Source of the DNA: Discostella pseudostelligera
Taxonomy: Eukaryota > Bacillariophyta > Thalassiosirophyceae > Thalassiosirales > Thalassiosiraceae
DNA length: 13,828 nucleotides
Direction of reading: 5' to 3'
Assembly: GCA_036940085.1 (NCBI GenBank)
Contig: JALLBK010000375.1
Coordinates: forward strand, 1-13,828
Both the position numbers and the translations under genes were made by a program. The notes below the pieces were generated by a model, which saw only the letters and a list, made by a program, of their open reading frames with translations, was not told where the DNA came from and did no database searches. Below are positions 1 to 6,564 of the stretch, piece after piece; within the stretch, counting starts at the first letter, position 1, and each line of letters opens with the position of its first letter.

Positions 1-405
1 AAAGCATTGGCGAAATAGAATGCAAGATGTAGAGATAAGAGATAACAACAATTTGTGGGTGTGGAGGGGTGCACCTTCCACCTACCACGCTTCCACGGAC
101 AGCACCTTCGTACCGATCGATCACCGACACTCCGAAACCGCACCATGGCGGAAGACGGAAATCATCGGAATGCATAGGTACTGAAAATCTTCTCTTATTA
201 CGACGATGCTTGCATAGCGGTGCGTGCATAGAGCATAACTTCATCTCCGAAAGAATCGAGTGATCCATACTTATTTTCGCTAGTATTACACAGAAGTGAA
301 ATTTGTGCAAAAATGCATGAAACTTCCGTGGCCTCCACAAGTTGGAAACAATTTCAGTACTACCGTCAAATACATTTGAGAAGTAGTGTCGCGGAATATA
401 TGGAT
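1..405. other. Intergenic / 3' flank, no gene seen
   Basis: This stretch lies downstream of the stop codon of the minus-strand ASH2-like gene. The only open frame of note (69-263, plus) begins at GTG, has low-complexity composition and matches nothing I recognise. No tRNA-like fold, repeat array or partial conserved domain was seen. It probably holds the 3' UTR of the ASH2-like gene and the flank of a neighbour outside the window. Confidence 0.6.
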
Positions 406-2142
406 TCAGGCTAAATCGAGAGTTGACAAGTCACGGTCCTTCCTCAGAGCAAAAATCTCAAGTCTATGCAAATCCAAATGCTTCAAATACGCCCTCCGTC
501 GTGCTGTCGCCTCAATTCCGACCAGTTCCTTGAATGCCAAGACTACTGCGTCATCTGCTGCCCTTTTCGATAAGTTCATAACATGTCCTCCTCTCTTGCT
601 ACCACTTCCACCGGATATGACTGTCTCAATGACTTCTTCTGACAATGGAGGAGTATGACATAAATCTGATATTGGTCGAGGATTCATTTCTGGTGGAAGG
701 TGCATGATTTTGTCGGGAGGGTACACAAAGTTGGGACCGAAATTCAGCCATGCCGAACCTTCATCGTAACATGATACTGCAGGGTGATATGTGCCAGATT
801 GAATGTTGTCGAATCCTATGCCGTTCTCATTTCCCATTGGTTTACCATTGAAGAAGAAACGGATGTGATTGTTGAGTGGTGCTGTGGATGATTGTCTATC
901 ATGGTTCCTCTCGGAGTTTTCACTGCTACTAATTCCGTTCTCCGTTTTAGATTCGATCCCATCAGCAGAATGTAATGATGACGGATTTGAAGAAGTTGTT
1001 GTTGTAGCGTTTGACACAGTTGATTTGGTTGGTGGTGTTTTACCGTCGACCAAATATATTGCCACTCCCAAAACATCTCCGGGGCCAAATCCCATTCCAC
1101 CCCATTTGTCCTGCCGATGAGAATTATGTATACGTGATCCCATAATATCTCGGATAGCATACGAGTGTGTATTGTATCCTACAGGCGCCTGGAGATCAGC
1201 GAGGCGGGTGCTCCATCCGATGCGGAGATGGCCATTCATAGTTTTGGTATTGGACTTTTGCATTGGTTGCTCGTTGATTGCATAGGACGACGAGTCTGGT
1301 TTGGTTTCCTGTTGTTGCTGCTGCTCTCCAACCATTTCTAGCTCTTGCAATGGCCTTTTAATACCTCGTTTGTCGCAACCACTGTCGGCACTACCAGTCT
1401 CATCGGAAGATCCCAGGATGATTGCTTCGTAGAAATAACATCCACTTGATACGCCATGAGTTGCACGAGACATTCGATATCCTTTCATCCCCCCTTTGAC
1501 TATTAACTTGCGTTGAAAATCAGCAAAATCGACATGTAGTGCACTGGCATCGTTTGCTTTGTCGACATAACCCTGAGAATAAATTTCTGTTTTTGTTCCG
1601 ATTGTCCCGACAGTAGCAGGAGGAGATTCCAACTTTAACTGAGGCGCCGAGTCCTTTGTGGACATTGTCACGAAGGGTGGAAACTCACTAATAAATCTAT
1701 TCGCTGTATTGGATACTGCATCCTCCGAAGGCAAGGAGGGATGCCCAAGTACAACAGCAGTTGATATTTCCGTGGACAAAGCGCTTGTAGTGCTTCTGTC
1801 GACATCGCCATCAACAATATATTTTGTCGGCACAGTTTCCGACAAGGAGGATTTGCTAGCCGTAGTACCACTGCCACCTGAGCTCTTAATAAATGGCACA
1901 TTGTTACTCATGATCTTGTCCTTCGATCCACCCAATAGTTCAGCCAAACCTGGTATCAAATGACGATGAGTCGTCGTCGATTCGACAATGGTGGCGATGG
2001 TGGCGGCTTGATGGGCCTTGGCATTTCTTGAGGCCGTGGCGGGGGATGGTGTACCACTGCCGCTGTCACAAGTAGTTGCGATGACGGCCCTACGGCTGCC
2101 GTCGGAGGAGGTGGAAGGGGTTGGGGATAGCATCATCGTCAT
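406..2142 (-). CDS. ASH2/Bre2-like SPRY-domain subunit of COMPASS
   Basis: This is a 578-residue single-exon gene starting at an ATG (2142-2140) and stopping at TGA. Residues about 166-486 match the SPRY domain of ASH2L: APQLK, then GYRMSRATHGV (221-231), RIGW (307-310), LQAPVGY (317-323), GPGDVLGV (363-370), FFFNGKPMG (429-437), YHPAVS (462-467) and NFGPNFVYPP (477-486). In animals and fungi, ASH2L/Bre2 joins RBBP5, WDR5 and DPY30 to stimulate MLL/SET1 methylation of histone H3 lysine 4 in the nucleus. Arg307, Pro320, Tyr323 and Arg331 keep the spacing of the ASH2L basic-groove residues R343, P356, Y359 and R367 (numbers from memory), which suggests RBBP5 binding is preserved. Unlike ASH2L there is no Cys-rich/PHD-like or winged-helix N-terminus; residues 1-165 are Ser/Thr-rich. 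The SPRY fold is interrupted by low-complexity inserts at about 254-302 (with Gln5) and 377-424. The helical C-terminus (530-578) may carry a DPY30-binding helix. Family call is strong; complex membership is inferred. Confidence 0.88.
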   Translation of the reverse strand: MTMMLSPTPSTSSDGSRRAVIATTCDSGSGTPSPATASRNAKAHQAATIATIVESTTTHRHLIPGLAELLGGSKDKIMSNNVPFIKSSGGSGTTASKSSLSETVPTKYIVDGDVDRSTTSALSTEISTAVVLGHPSLPSEDAVSNTANRFISEFPPFVTMSTKDSAPQLKLESPPATVGTIGTKTEIYSQGYVDKANDASALHVDFADFQRKLIVKGGMKGYRMSRATHGVSSGCYFYEAIILGSSDETGSADSGCDKRGIKRPLQELEMVGEQQQQQETKPDSSSYAINEQPMQKSNTKTMNGHLRIGWSTRLADLQAPVGYNTHSYAIRDIMGSRIHNSHRQDKWGGMGFGPGDVLGVAIYLVDGKTPPTKSTVSNATTTTSSNPSSLHSADGIESKTENGISSSENSERNHDRQSSTAPLNNHIRFFFNGKPMGNENGIGFDNIQSGTYHPAVSCYDEGSAWLNFGPNFVYPPDKIMHLPPEMNPRPISDLCHTPPLSEEVIETVISGGSGSKRGGHVMNLSKRAADDAVVLAFKELVGIEATARRRAYLKHLDLHRLEIFALRKDRDLSTLDLA

Positions 2143-2488
2143 CGTCTCTTCAATTCATTTAATATTTTAGTTTGGTGAGTTTCTATTCATTATGTCACGT
2201 CGTATTGACCAAAATCAAATTCGGATCGATCCAAAATCTTTCGAACCTTACCATTCGCTTAATATTCGATCCAAAATCTTTACGAACTGTACCAAAATCC
2301 GAAATCCGCCCACAGCACCAACATCAACAAAGCTGACGACCGACGCCGACGGCTTCATTCGGCAATCGACATTGGCATCGACATAGTCTCTTCCGTCGCG
2401 GATCAAAGTGGATTCGTCGGCACCCATAAAGAAGGGCCATAGAATCGGTCAACGAGTGTTCATCGGGAAGCGACGGCGGAACGGCGCA
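2143..2488. promoter_or_regulatory. Divergent intergenic region between ASH2-like and coiled-coil genes
   Basis: A 346-bp spacer separates two head-to-head genes, so it should hold both promoters and 5' UTRs. It contains an imperfect direct repeat (2226-2246 and 2266-2287). A short ATG frame (2192-2386) covers the repeat and resembles no known protein. The frame of the plus-strand gene has no stop between 2387 and 2489, so an upstream exon or longer N-terminus cannot be excluded, but the only in-frame upstream start-like codon is GTG at 2408. Confidence 0.45.
2226..2287. repeat. Direct repeat pair TCGATCCAAAATCTTT
   Basis: The 16-base motif TCGATCCAAAATCTTT occurs at 2226-2241 and again at 2266-2281, offset by exactly 40 bp. 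Similarity continues as CGAAC after the first copy and ACGAAC after the second. It lies in a divergent promoter region, so it could be a paired protein-binding site or the trace of a small tandem duplication. It is seen directly; function is unknown. Confidence 0.75.
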
Positions 2489-2993
2489 ATGAGCCCCATC
2501 AACAACTATGACCCCCCTGGCGCCGACGACGGCCATGGTACCATTGACAACTGTGATAATGAGAGTAACACCGCAACGACAACAATTGGCGTACCACTCG
2601 AAAGAAAAGCAAAATCGTCGTATTCACTCATCCTGCTGCTACTGAATTTGCCCGCGGCAGCTTACCTCGTATCACAACAATCATGGCACAATAGTACTCT
2701 GCAAATTAGACGGCAACTACAAGTTCAGATGCTACAAAACGAATTGGAATCTAGTGAGAGCCAAATAAATATATTACGTTATAAAATGGATGCACTGGAA
2801 CATATGCTGCTGAAGATAGAAAAGGGGGGTAGGAGCAGAAGAATTGATGGAGAAAGTGATGCTGACGGGGTAGTACTCGATGGTCAAGAACCATCGGAGA
2901 AGCCAGCTACTAGAGGAGGAGAAGCAATCGGCAATGGACGAATTTCATCATGCGATATCGAAGCTTGGACTTGATGCAGATGGTTACGTGTAG
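2489..2993 (+). CDS. Small single-pass membrane protein with coiled coil (hypothetical)
   Basis: I do not recognise a family. The first in-frame ATG is at 2489; the open frame reaches upstream only to a GTG at 2408. Unspliced, it encodes 161 residues ending at 2974. Preferred model: join 2489-2828 and 2914-2993, giving 139 residues ending at TAG 2991-2993. An Asp/Asn/Thr-rich N-terminus is followed by basic residues (RKAK), one hydrophobic span at about residues 45-63 (LILLLLNLPAAAYLV) and a heptad-like helix at about 68-111. Splicing would continue this helix as GEEEKQSAMDEFHHAISKL, whereas the unspliced end (GGRSRRIDGES...) is low complexity. Positive charge before the span predicts a cytosolic or nucleoplasmic N-terminus and a lumenal coiled coil. 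The next gene on the same strand has the same layout. That it is a gene is moderately certain; both the start and the 3' end are uncertain. Confidence 0.5.
2829..2913 (+). other. Candidate 85-nt phase-1 intron
   Basis: The boundaries are GT (donor GTAGGA) and AG (acceptor GCTACTAG). Removing it joins codon position 1 at 2828 to 2914 and switches the reading frame to one that continues the coiled coil through to TAG at 2991. The size suits diatom introns. The donor is not ideal; an alternative donor at 2856 would give a 58-nt intron into the same frame. This is inferred from reading-frame quality only. Confidence 0.4.
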
Positions 2994-3420
2994 ACAATAC
3001 AATCAACAGACATGTGAGTAGGAAGTATAATACAAGTACCATGTACCATGACGGCTCAAACGCATTGATAGAAGGGGAAAGGGGAGATTGCATTATGATT
3101 AAAGTCAGACGATTGTATCATCTTTATACTTGAAAGAAGAATGAGTAGCAATCTAAACCAATGTCCATTTCATAACAATTGAATTCGTTGTGGTGAGCCA
3201 TCAGTCATCAAGCAAGCAAGGCCTTTGACTTCAATAACTGCTTGCTGTAAGTACTCGTAATGCGCGCCCAAAAAAGCTGGTACAAAAGTTACAGCGAGCC
3301 ACGTAGGAATTCATGAAAGTCACAACAGTATCTATTCACGAGCACCACAACTCTCCGTCTCCGACCACATCACATTATTGATAGAGAGGTATTGATAGTA
3401 TTGATTCATCCCGACACACC
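2994..3420. promoter_or_regulatory. Intergenic region / promoter of the basic repeat protein gene
   Basis: This 427-bp spacer lies between two plus-strand genes. It must hold the 3' end of the first gene and the promoter and 5' UTR of the second. Just before the start codon the octamer ATTGATAG occurs at 3377-3384 and 3391-3398, with a third partial copy ATTGAT at 3400-3405. The start context is ACACCATGC. No RNA gene or conserved coding frame was seen. Confidence 0.4.
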
Positions 3421-4575
3421 ATGCCGCCTAAACGCAAAGCCCCCACTGACGTCGTTGATGCCGCCGATAGCGGTCTAACGAGCCCAACGCCTCGCAAGAG
3501 AACCAAGGCAGAGGCGAAAGCGGCAGCCAAAGAATGGCATGACAATCGTCTTAAGAAGGCCGCGGCGGCTGCGGCTGCCTCGTCGTCCGCTTCTGTTTCC
3601 ACTATTTCTGCTTCTGTGGGCTCGGAAGTATCATCTCCACAGAAAGTCTCTGCTGTAGCTAGTGATGTCTCCATCTCCAATGTTGGTATTACGGCCAAGG
3701 GACCAACTCCTCGCAAGAAAAGTAAGGCAGAAGCACGTGCGGCGGCAAAGGCATGGCATGAGAATAGGAATGGTACTAGCGTGTCGTCTTCGCCTCCTCG
3801 TCCTCCGCCCAGTGTTGATGGAAAACTCACTACAGCCAAAAGTTCTAGGGGTGCTGGTGCTAGTGGCAACGCCTTTCTGAAATCAGTGAGAACTGATACC
3901 AGTACTATCGCTGTGATGAAACCTAAGAAAGAAGACCCTCCTCCTTCTCCCGGTGTTGATACAAGTAAAAGTACGAGGGGTGCTAGAGGTAATTCCTTCT
4001 TGAAATCAGTGAGAGCTAAAGCCAATACTACCGCTGTGGTGGTGGAACCGAAGAAAGAAGACCCTCCGTCAGCACCGACTAGTGTGAAACCTGCACCGAC
4101 TGCAACTGAAACTGCATCATCGAATGAGGGTAGTACTACTACTACCTCGTCTGTTGTGTCACCTGCTCAGCCTAAATCGACACCCAAATCCTTTATCGGG
4201 AAAGTACTTCGTTTTTTCTTTTTCGTATTTGGATTGACATTGAATGTGGCAGCGATCATTGGCATAATCAACCACCAATTATCCTCCTTCGATGAATTTG
4301 AACACCAAAATGATGTGGAAGTTTCGAGATTAACCGCGCTGGTATCAAAGAGTAGTGAATTGGAAGCGGTCCTTCGATCGGGAGTGCGTGTATTGGAAGA
4401 AAAGGTTCGGAAGATGAGAGAGGCTATGGGAGTTGGAAGCGGGGGTGACGGTCACGCCCTGCAAGACATGCAATCGGATGAGGATGATGTAGAACTTCTC
4501 ATGAGTGAAGACAAAGAGAATATGCTAGATGCGCTACAAATTCTTGAGGAGCAGCTCGGGGCCGAACAACTCTAG
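3421..4575 (+). CDS. Basic, internally repeated membrane protein with coiled coil (hypothetical)
   Basis: This 384-residue single-exon gene runs from a well-placed ATG to TAG; I do not recognise the family. The N-terminus carries nuclear-localisation-like clusters (PPKRK at 2-6, PRKRTK at 24-29). A first module, KAEAKAAAKEWHDNR (29-43), returns as KAEARAAAKAWHENR (102-116). A second, centred on NAFLKSVR (130-137 in a block spanning about 141-177 with GNAFLKSVR...KPKKEDPP), returns at about 184-219 as GNSFLKSVR...EPKKEDPP. One membrane span lies at about 262-284 (LRFFFFVFGLTLNVAAIIGII), followed by a heptad helix (about 298-336) and an acidic tail. Lysine and arginine before the span predict the basic part on the cytosolic/nucleoplasmic side and the coiled coil in a lumen. 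An inner nuclear membrane location is a guess from this topology. The gene is likely real given repeat conservation and the absence of stops. Confidence 0.75.
   Translation: MPPKRKAPTDVVDAADSGLTSPTPRKRTKAEAKAAAKEWHDNRLKKAAAAAAASSSASVSTISASVGSEVSSPQKVSAVASDVSISNVGITAKGPTPRKKSKAEARAAAKAWHENRNGTSVSSSPPRPPPSVDGKLTTAKSSRGAGASGNAFLKSVRTDTSTIAVMKPKKEDPPPSPGVDTSKSTRGARGNSFLKSVRAKANTTAVVVEPKKEDPPSAPTSVKPAPTATETASSNEGSTTTTSSVVSPAQPKSTPKSFIGKVLRFFFFVFGLTLNVAAIIGIINHQLSSFDEFEHQNDVEVSRLTALVSKSSELEAVLRSGVRVLEEKVRKMREAMGVGSGGDGHALQDMQSDEDDVELLMSEDKENMLDALQILEEQLGAEQL
3487..3768 (+). repeat. Duplicated basic module A (TPRK...KAEA...WH.NR)
   Basis: Two 21-residue units are encoded at 3487-3549 and 3706-3768, separated by a Ser/Ala-rich linker. 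Conserved positions are TPRK, KAEA, AAAK, WH and NR; differences are conservative (R/K, T/S, D/E). Spacing is 219 bp. Conserved Trp-His within a basic Ala-rich helix suggests a binding module rather than simple low complexity. Confidence 0.7.
3841..4077 (+). repeat. Tandem module B (RGA...FLKSVR...KKEDPP)
   Basis: Two units of about 36 residues are encoded at 3841-3951 and 3970-4077, a 129-bp period. The nucleotide stretches AAATCAGTGAGA and AAGAAAGAAGACCCTCC are shared by both copies, so the duplication is young enough to be visible in DNA. The protein core FLKSVR and the tail PKKEDPP are identical between copies. Confidence 0.75.
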
Positions 4576-4716
4576 AGAGAGTTTGAGTGGATTCAGAACA
4601 ACTGATGGTTACGATTTATTGACTGCAAATAATCTTCTCTCTCCCTTTTCTCCAATCCAATTCGTAAACCTATCTTAACGGATAATACATAATACAAAAT
4701 CTCATTCCTTCATCCT
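4576..4716. other. Short tail-to-tail spacer
   Basis: Only 141 bp separate the stop codons of two convergent genes, so both 3' UTRs and polyadenylation sites must lie here or overlap the neighbour's coding end. A pyrimidine-rich run (about 4634-4652) is the only visible feature. Confidence 0.5.
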
Positions 4717-6126
4717 TCATTGAGTCAATGCCCGTATAAGTCGTTGTCTGCTCTCCTCATCAAACCCAATGTAATCCAAATACTTCTCCACGGAACCATA
4801 ATCCCTACGAATATTCGTCAACGTATCCTTCATCACCTGGGGCGGCGCACCAAGGAAGGTCTTGGCATCCAAATTCCGCTGACTCAATGCACCCACCATG
4901 GCCTTGTGATCATTCATCTCGGCATAGACATTGGCACTCAAACTGTAATCCTCCACGATGGACTCATCATCGGCACCGAGCAATGCCAGTATAATTGCCG
5001 CAATCATACCCGTCCTATCTTTCCCAGCCGTGCAGTAGAAGGCGATGGGGTGACGATTTACATCGCTTACCAAATCCAAGACATACTTGATCCCCTGGGC
5101 ACCGAATCGCAATACTAATTCATTCAACATGGGCAATCCACCTCCATTAATCTCATCCAGAAATGGCTTCTTGATATTCTCTCTTGCCGTCTTGGAAATA
5201 ATGGTCGTAGGTGACTTCAATATCGTCTTGGCAATATCCCGCTTGCGCAACTTCGACAATGTCCCACGAACATACTTTAGCTCATTCATAATGGAGACAA
5301 AGTGACGTTCCTTGCGATTGCGACGACGTTTCGTATCTTCCAATAATTTGGCCGCCTCGATGCAATCATTGCACTCCTCTTCCTCCTCTTCCTCCGCACT
5401 ATCATCGTCCAATACTGCCTCCTCCTCGCTAGTACCAAAGAAATTATCCACAAAACCCAACAATACATCTTTCGTTCCACCCACGGCACCATTCACTGCC
5501 TCACGTACCCGATCTCTCTTTCTACGTTTTTGCATCCGACTTTCGTCTGGTCCCAATTCCTTTACCAACTTGCGTGATTCATAAAATACCATATCGGTAA
5601 AATTACCAAATACCTCTTCTCTATCTAAGGTAGCATCATCTTTCAATTCGGTCGGAGACCGTAGGTCGACCAATGTTTTCATACCAATTTCATCAAATAG
5701 AATGTGTAGATCGGAGGTGGTAGCATCCGAGACACGTCCTACGCGATAGACTCGACCAGGCTTGATGGGTGAATTCCGTACTGAGGATAGATCACGTGCA
5801 TTCTTGATTTTTTCAAAGGGAATGTTGCGATCACGGCATAGGATGGCAGTTTCGAAGAGGAATTCTTTCTCTTCTTGGGAGTTTTCAGGGATTGTGGTAG
5901 TGGCAGCTGACGATGATGACGATTCATCTGCACTGACATAAAGACGTGTGCTGTGTTGTGATGACAGCGAGGTGGTGATGATGGGAAGAACACCATTGCC
6001 TGGTGTTGATGATGATGTAAATGCAGTCGTTGTTGGCGTCGTCGTGATCAAGACGACGACGGCGACGATGAGGGACAACCACAAGGTATTCGTAGTAGAC
6101 TTCATACCGGCAGCGGCACCAGCCAT
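4717..6126 (-). CDS. Tyrosine-phosphatase-family protein (Y_phosphatase3-like), plastid/secretory presequence
   Basis: This is a 469-residue single-exon gene with ATG at 6126 and TGA at 4719-4717. The phosphatase signature is YCTAGKDRTG, with nucleophile Cys365 and phosphate-binding Arg371. An upstream ARDLSS...GRVYRVGRVSD...TLVDLRSPTEL region (about 110-161) matches the N(F)RDLGG...LYRSG...DLRS pattern of the LipA/Y_phosphatase3 group, which hydrolyses phosphotyrosine or other phosphomonoesters. The family usually has His before the Cys; here it is Tyr364. The N-terminus has a hydrophobic segment (about 14-28) and TTTAF|TSSS (32-40), followed by a Ser/Thr-rich stretch with Arg61. This resembles the bipartite diatom plastid presequence with its AF cleavage motif, so a plastid location is likely but inferred. 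A long central insert with basic and acidic runs (about 199-330, Asp/Glu-rich 234-257) splits the catalytic fold. Its 3' end faces that of the preceding gene. The family call is strong; the substrate is unknown. Confidence 0.85.
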   Translation of the reverse strand: MAGAAAGMKSTTNTLWLSLIVAVVVLITTTPTTTAFTSSSTPGNGVLPIITTSLSSQHSTRLYVSADESSSSSAATTTIPENSQEEKEFLFETAILCRDRNIPFEKIKNARDLSSVRNSPIKPGRVYRVGRVSDATTSDLHILFDEIGMKTLVDLRSPTELKDDATLDREEVFGNFTDMVFYESRKLVKELGPDESRMQKRRKRDRVREAVNGAVGGTKDVLLGFVDNFFGTSEEEAVLDDDSAEEEEEEECNDCIEAAKLLEDTKRRRNRKERHFVSIMNELKYVRGTLSKLRKRDIAKTILKSPTTIISKTARENIKKPFLDEINGGGLPMLNELVLRFGAQGIKYVLDLVSDVNRHPIAFYCTAGKDRTGMIAAIILALLGADDESIVEDYSLSANVYAEMNDHKAMVGALSQRNLDAKTFLGAPPQVMKDTLTNIRRDYGSVEKYLDYIGFDEESRQRLIRALTQ

Positions 6127-6564
6127 CTTTCTGTTTGTCTTTTTGATCCGATGCCGATGAATTCTCTGCCTGCCAACAAGATGGGAGATAGATAGCCTGC
6201 CGAAGCCAAAAACAAATACAAGTAGGAGTACAAAGATTCAATATTATTCCTGCTCGAATTGATCGACGACGACGACGACGATGTGGTCTGCGGAGTGGAG
6301 AGTTGGCTTTGTTTGGTGCACTTGATAGTTTGAGAAGTGCGTGCGTGTTCGAAGCGGATTTTCATTTTTGGCGGGAGACGATCTTGGCGGGAGAAAAGAT
6401 CCAACAACTTCTTCGAGCTGACTCCCCGTCGACTGACAGAGGTGTGGCGCGAGCCAGCATGCATGCAGCGCCAGCCGCCATCCAGCCGCAGAAAGCATGC
6501 TGACCATGACAATCACAAAACGAAGGTTCATGCCGATGCCGACGACGACCTCATACTATCCGAG
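6127..6564. promoter_or_regulatory. Divergent promoter region between phosphatase and COQ9 genes
   Basis: This 438-bp spacer separates head-to-head genes. It contains a (GAC)5 tract at 6265-6279, two identical copies of TTGGCGGGAGA and a GCATGCATGC tract near 6458. The COQ9 frame is open through much of it but the earliest codon of that frame at 6337 is GTG, and only one in-frame ATG (6463) precedes the chosen start. Much of it is probably 5' UTR of both genes. Confidence 0.45.
6368..6394 (+). promoter_or_regulatory. Paired TTGGCGGGAGA motif (E2F-like)
   Basis: TTGGCGGGAGA occurs at 6368-6378 and again at 6384-6394, offset 16 bp. The core GGCGGGA resembles E2F/DP sites (TTTGGCGGGAAA), which control cell-cycle genes in plants, animals and algae. 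The repeat is seen directly; factor identity is inferred from the consensus alone. Confidence 0.4.

Noticed and set aside
69..263. Possible small gene at the left edge
   Set aside because: It has a GTG start, unusual composition and no conserved motif.
816..1160. Minus-strand frame of 114 codons inside the ASH2-like gene
   Set aside because: It overlaps the SPRY coding sequence in another frame and shows no recognisable domain.
2192..2386. ATG frame of 64 codons upstream of the coiled-coil gene
   Set aside because: It contains the direct repeat in frame, has no family match, and lies in a divergent promoter region; it could only be an upstream ORF or exon if RNA supports it.
3375..4025. Long minus-strand frame (216 codons) opposite the basic repeat protein
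   Set aside because: It is the antisense of the repeat-rich gene; its own repeats mirror the plus-strand duplications, and it overlaps a better-supported ATG gene.
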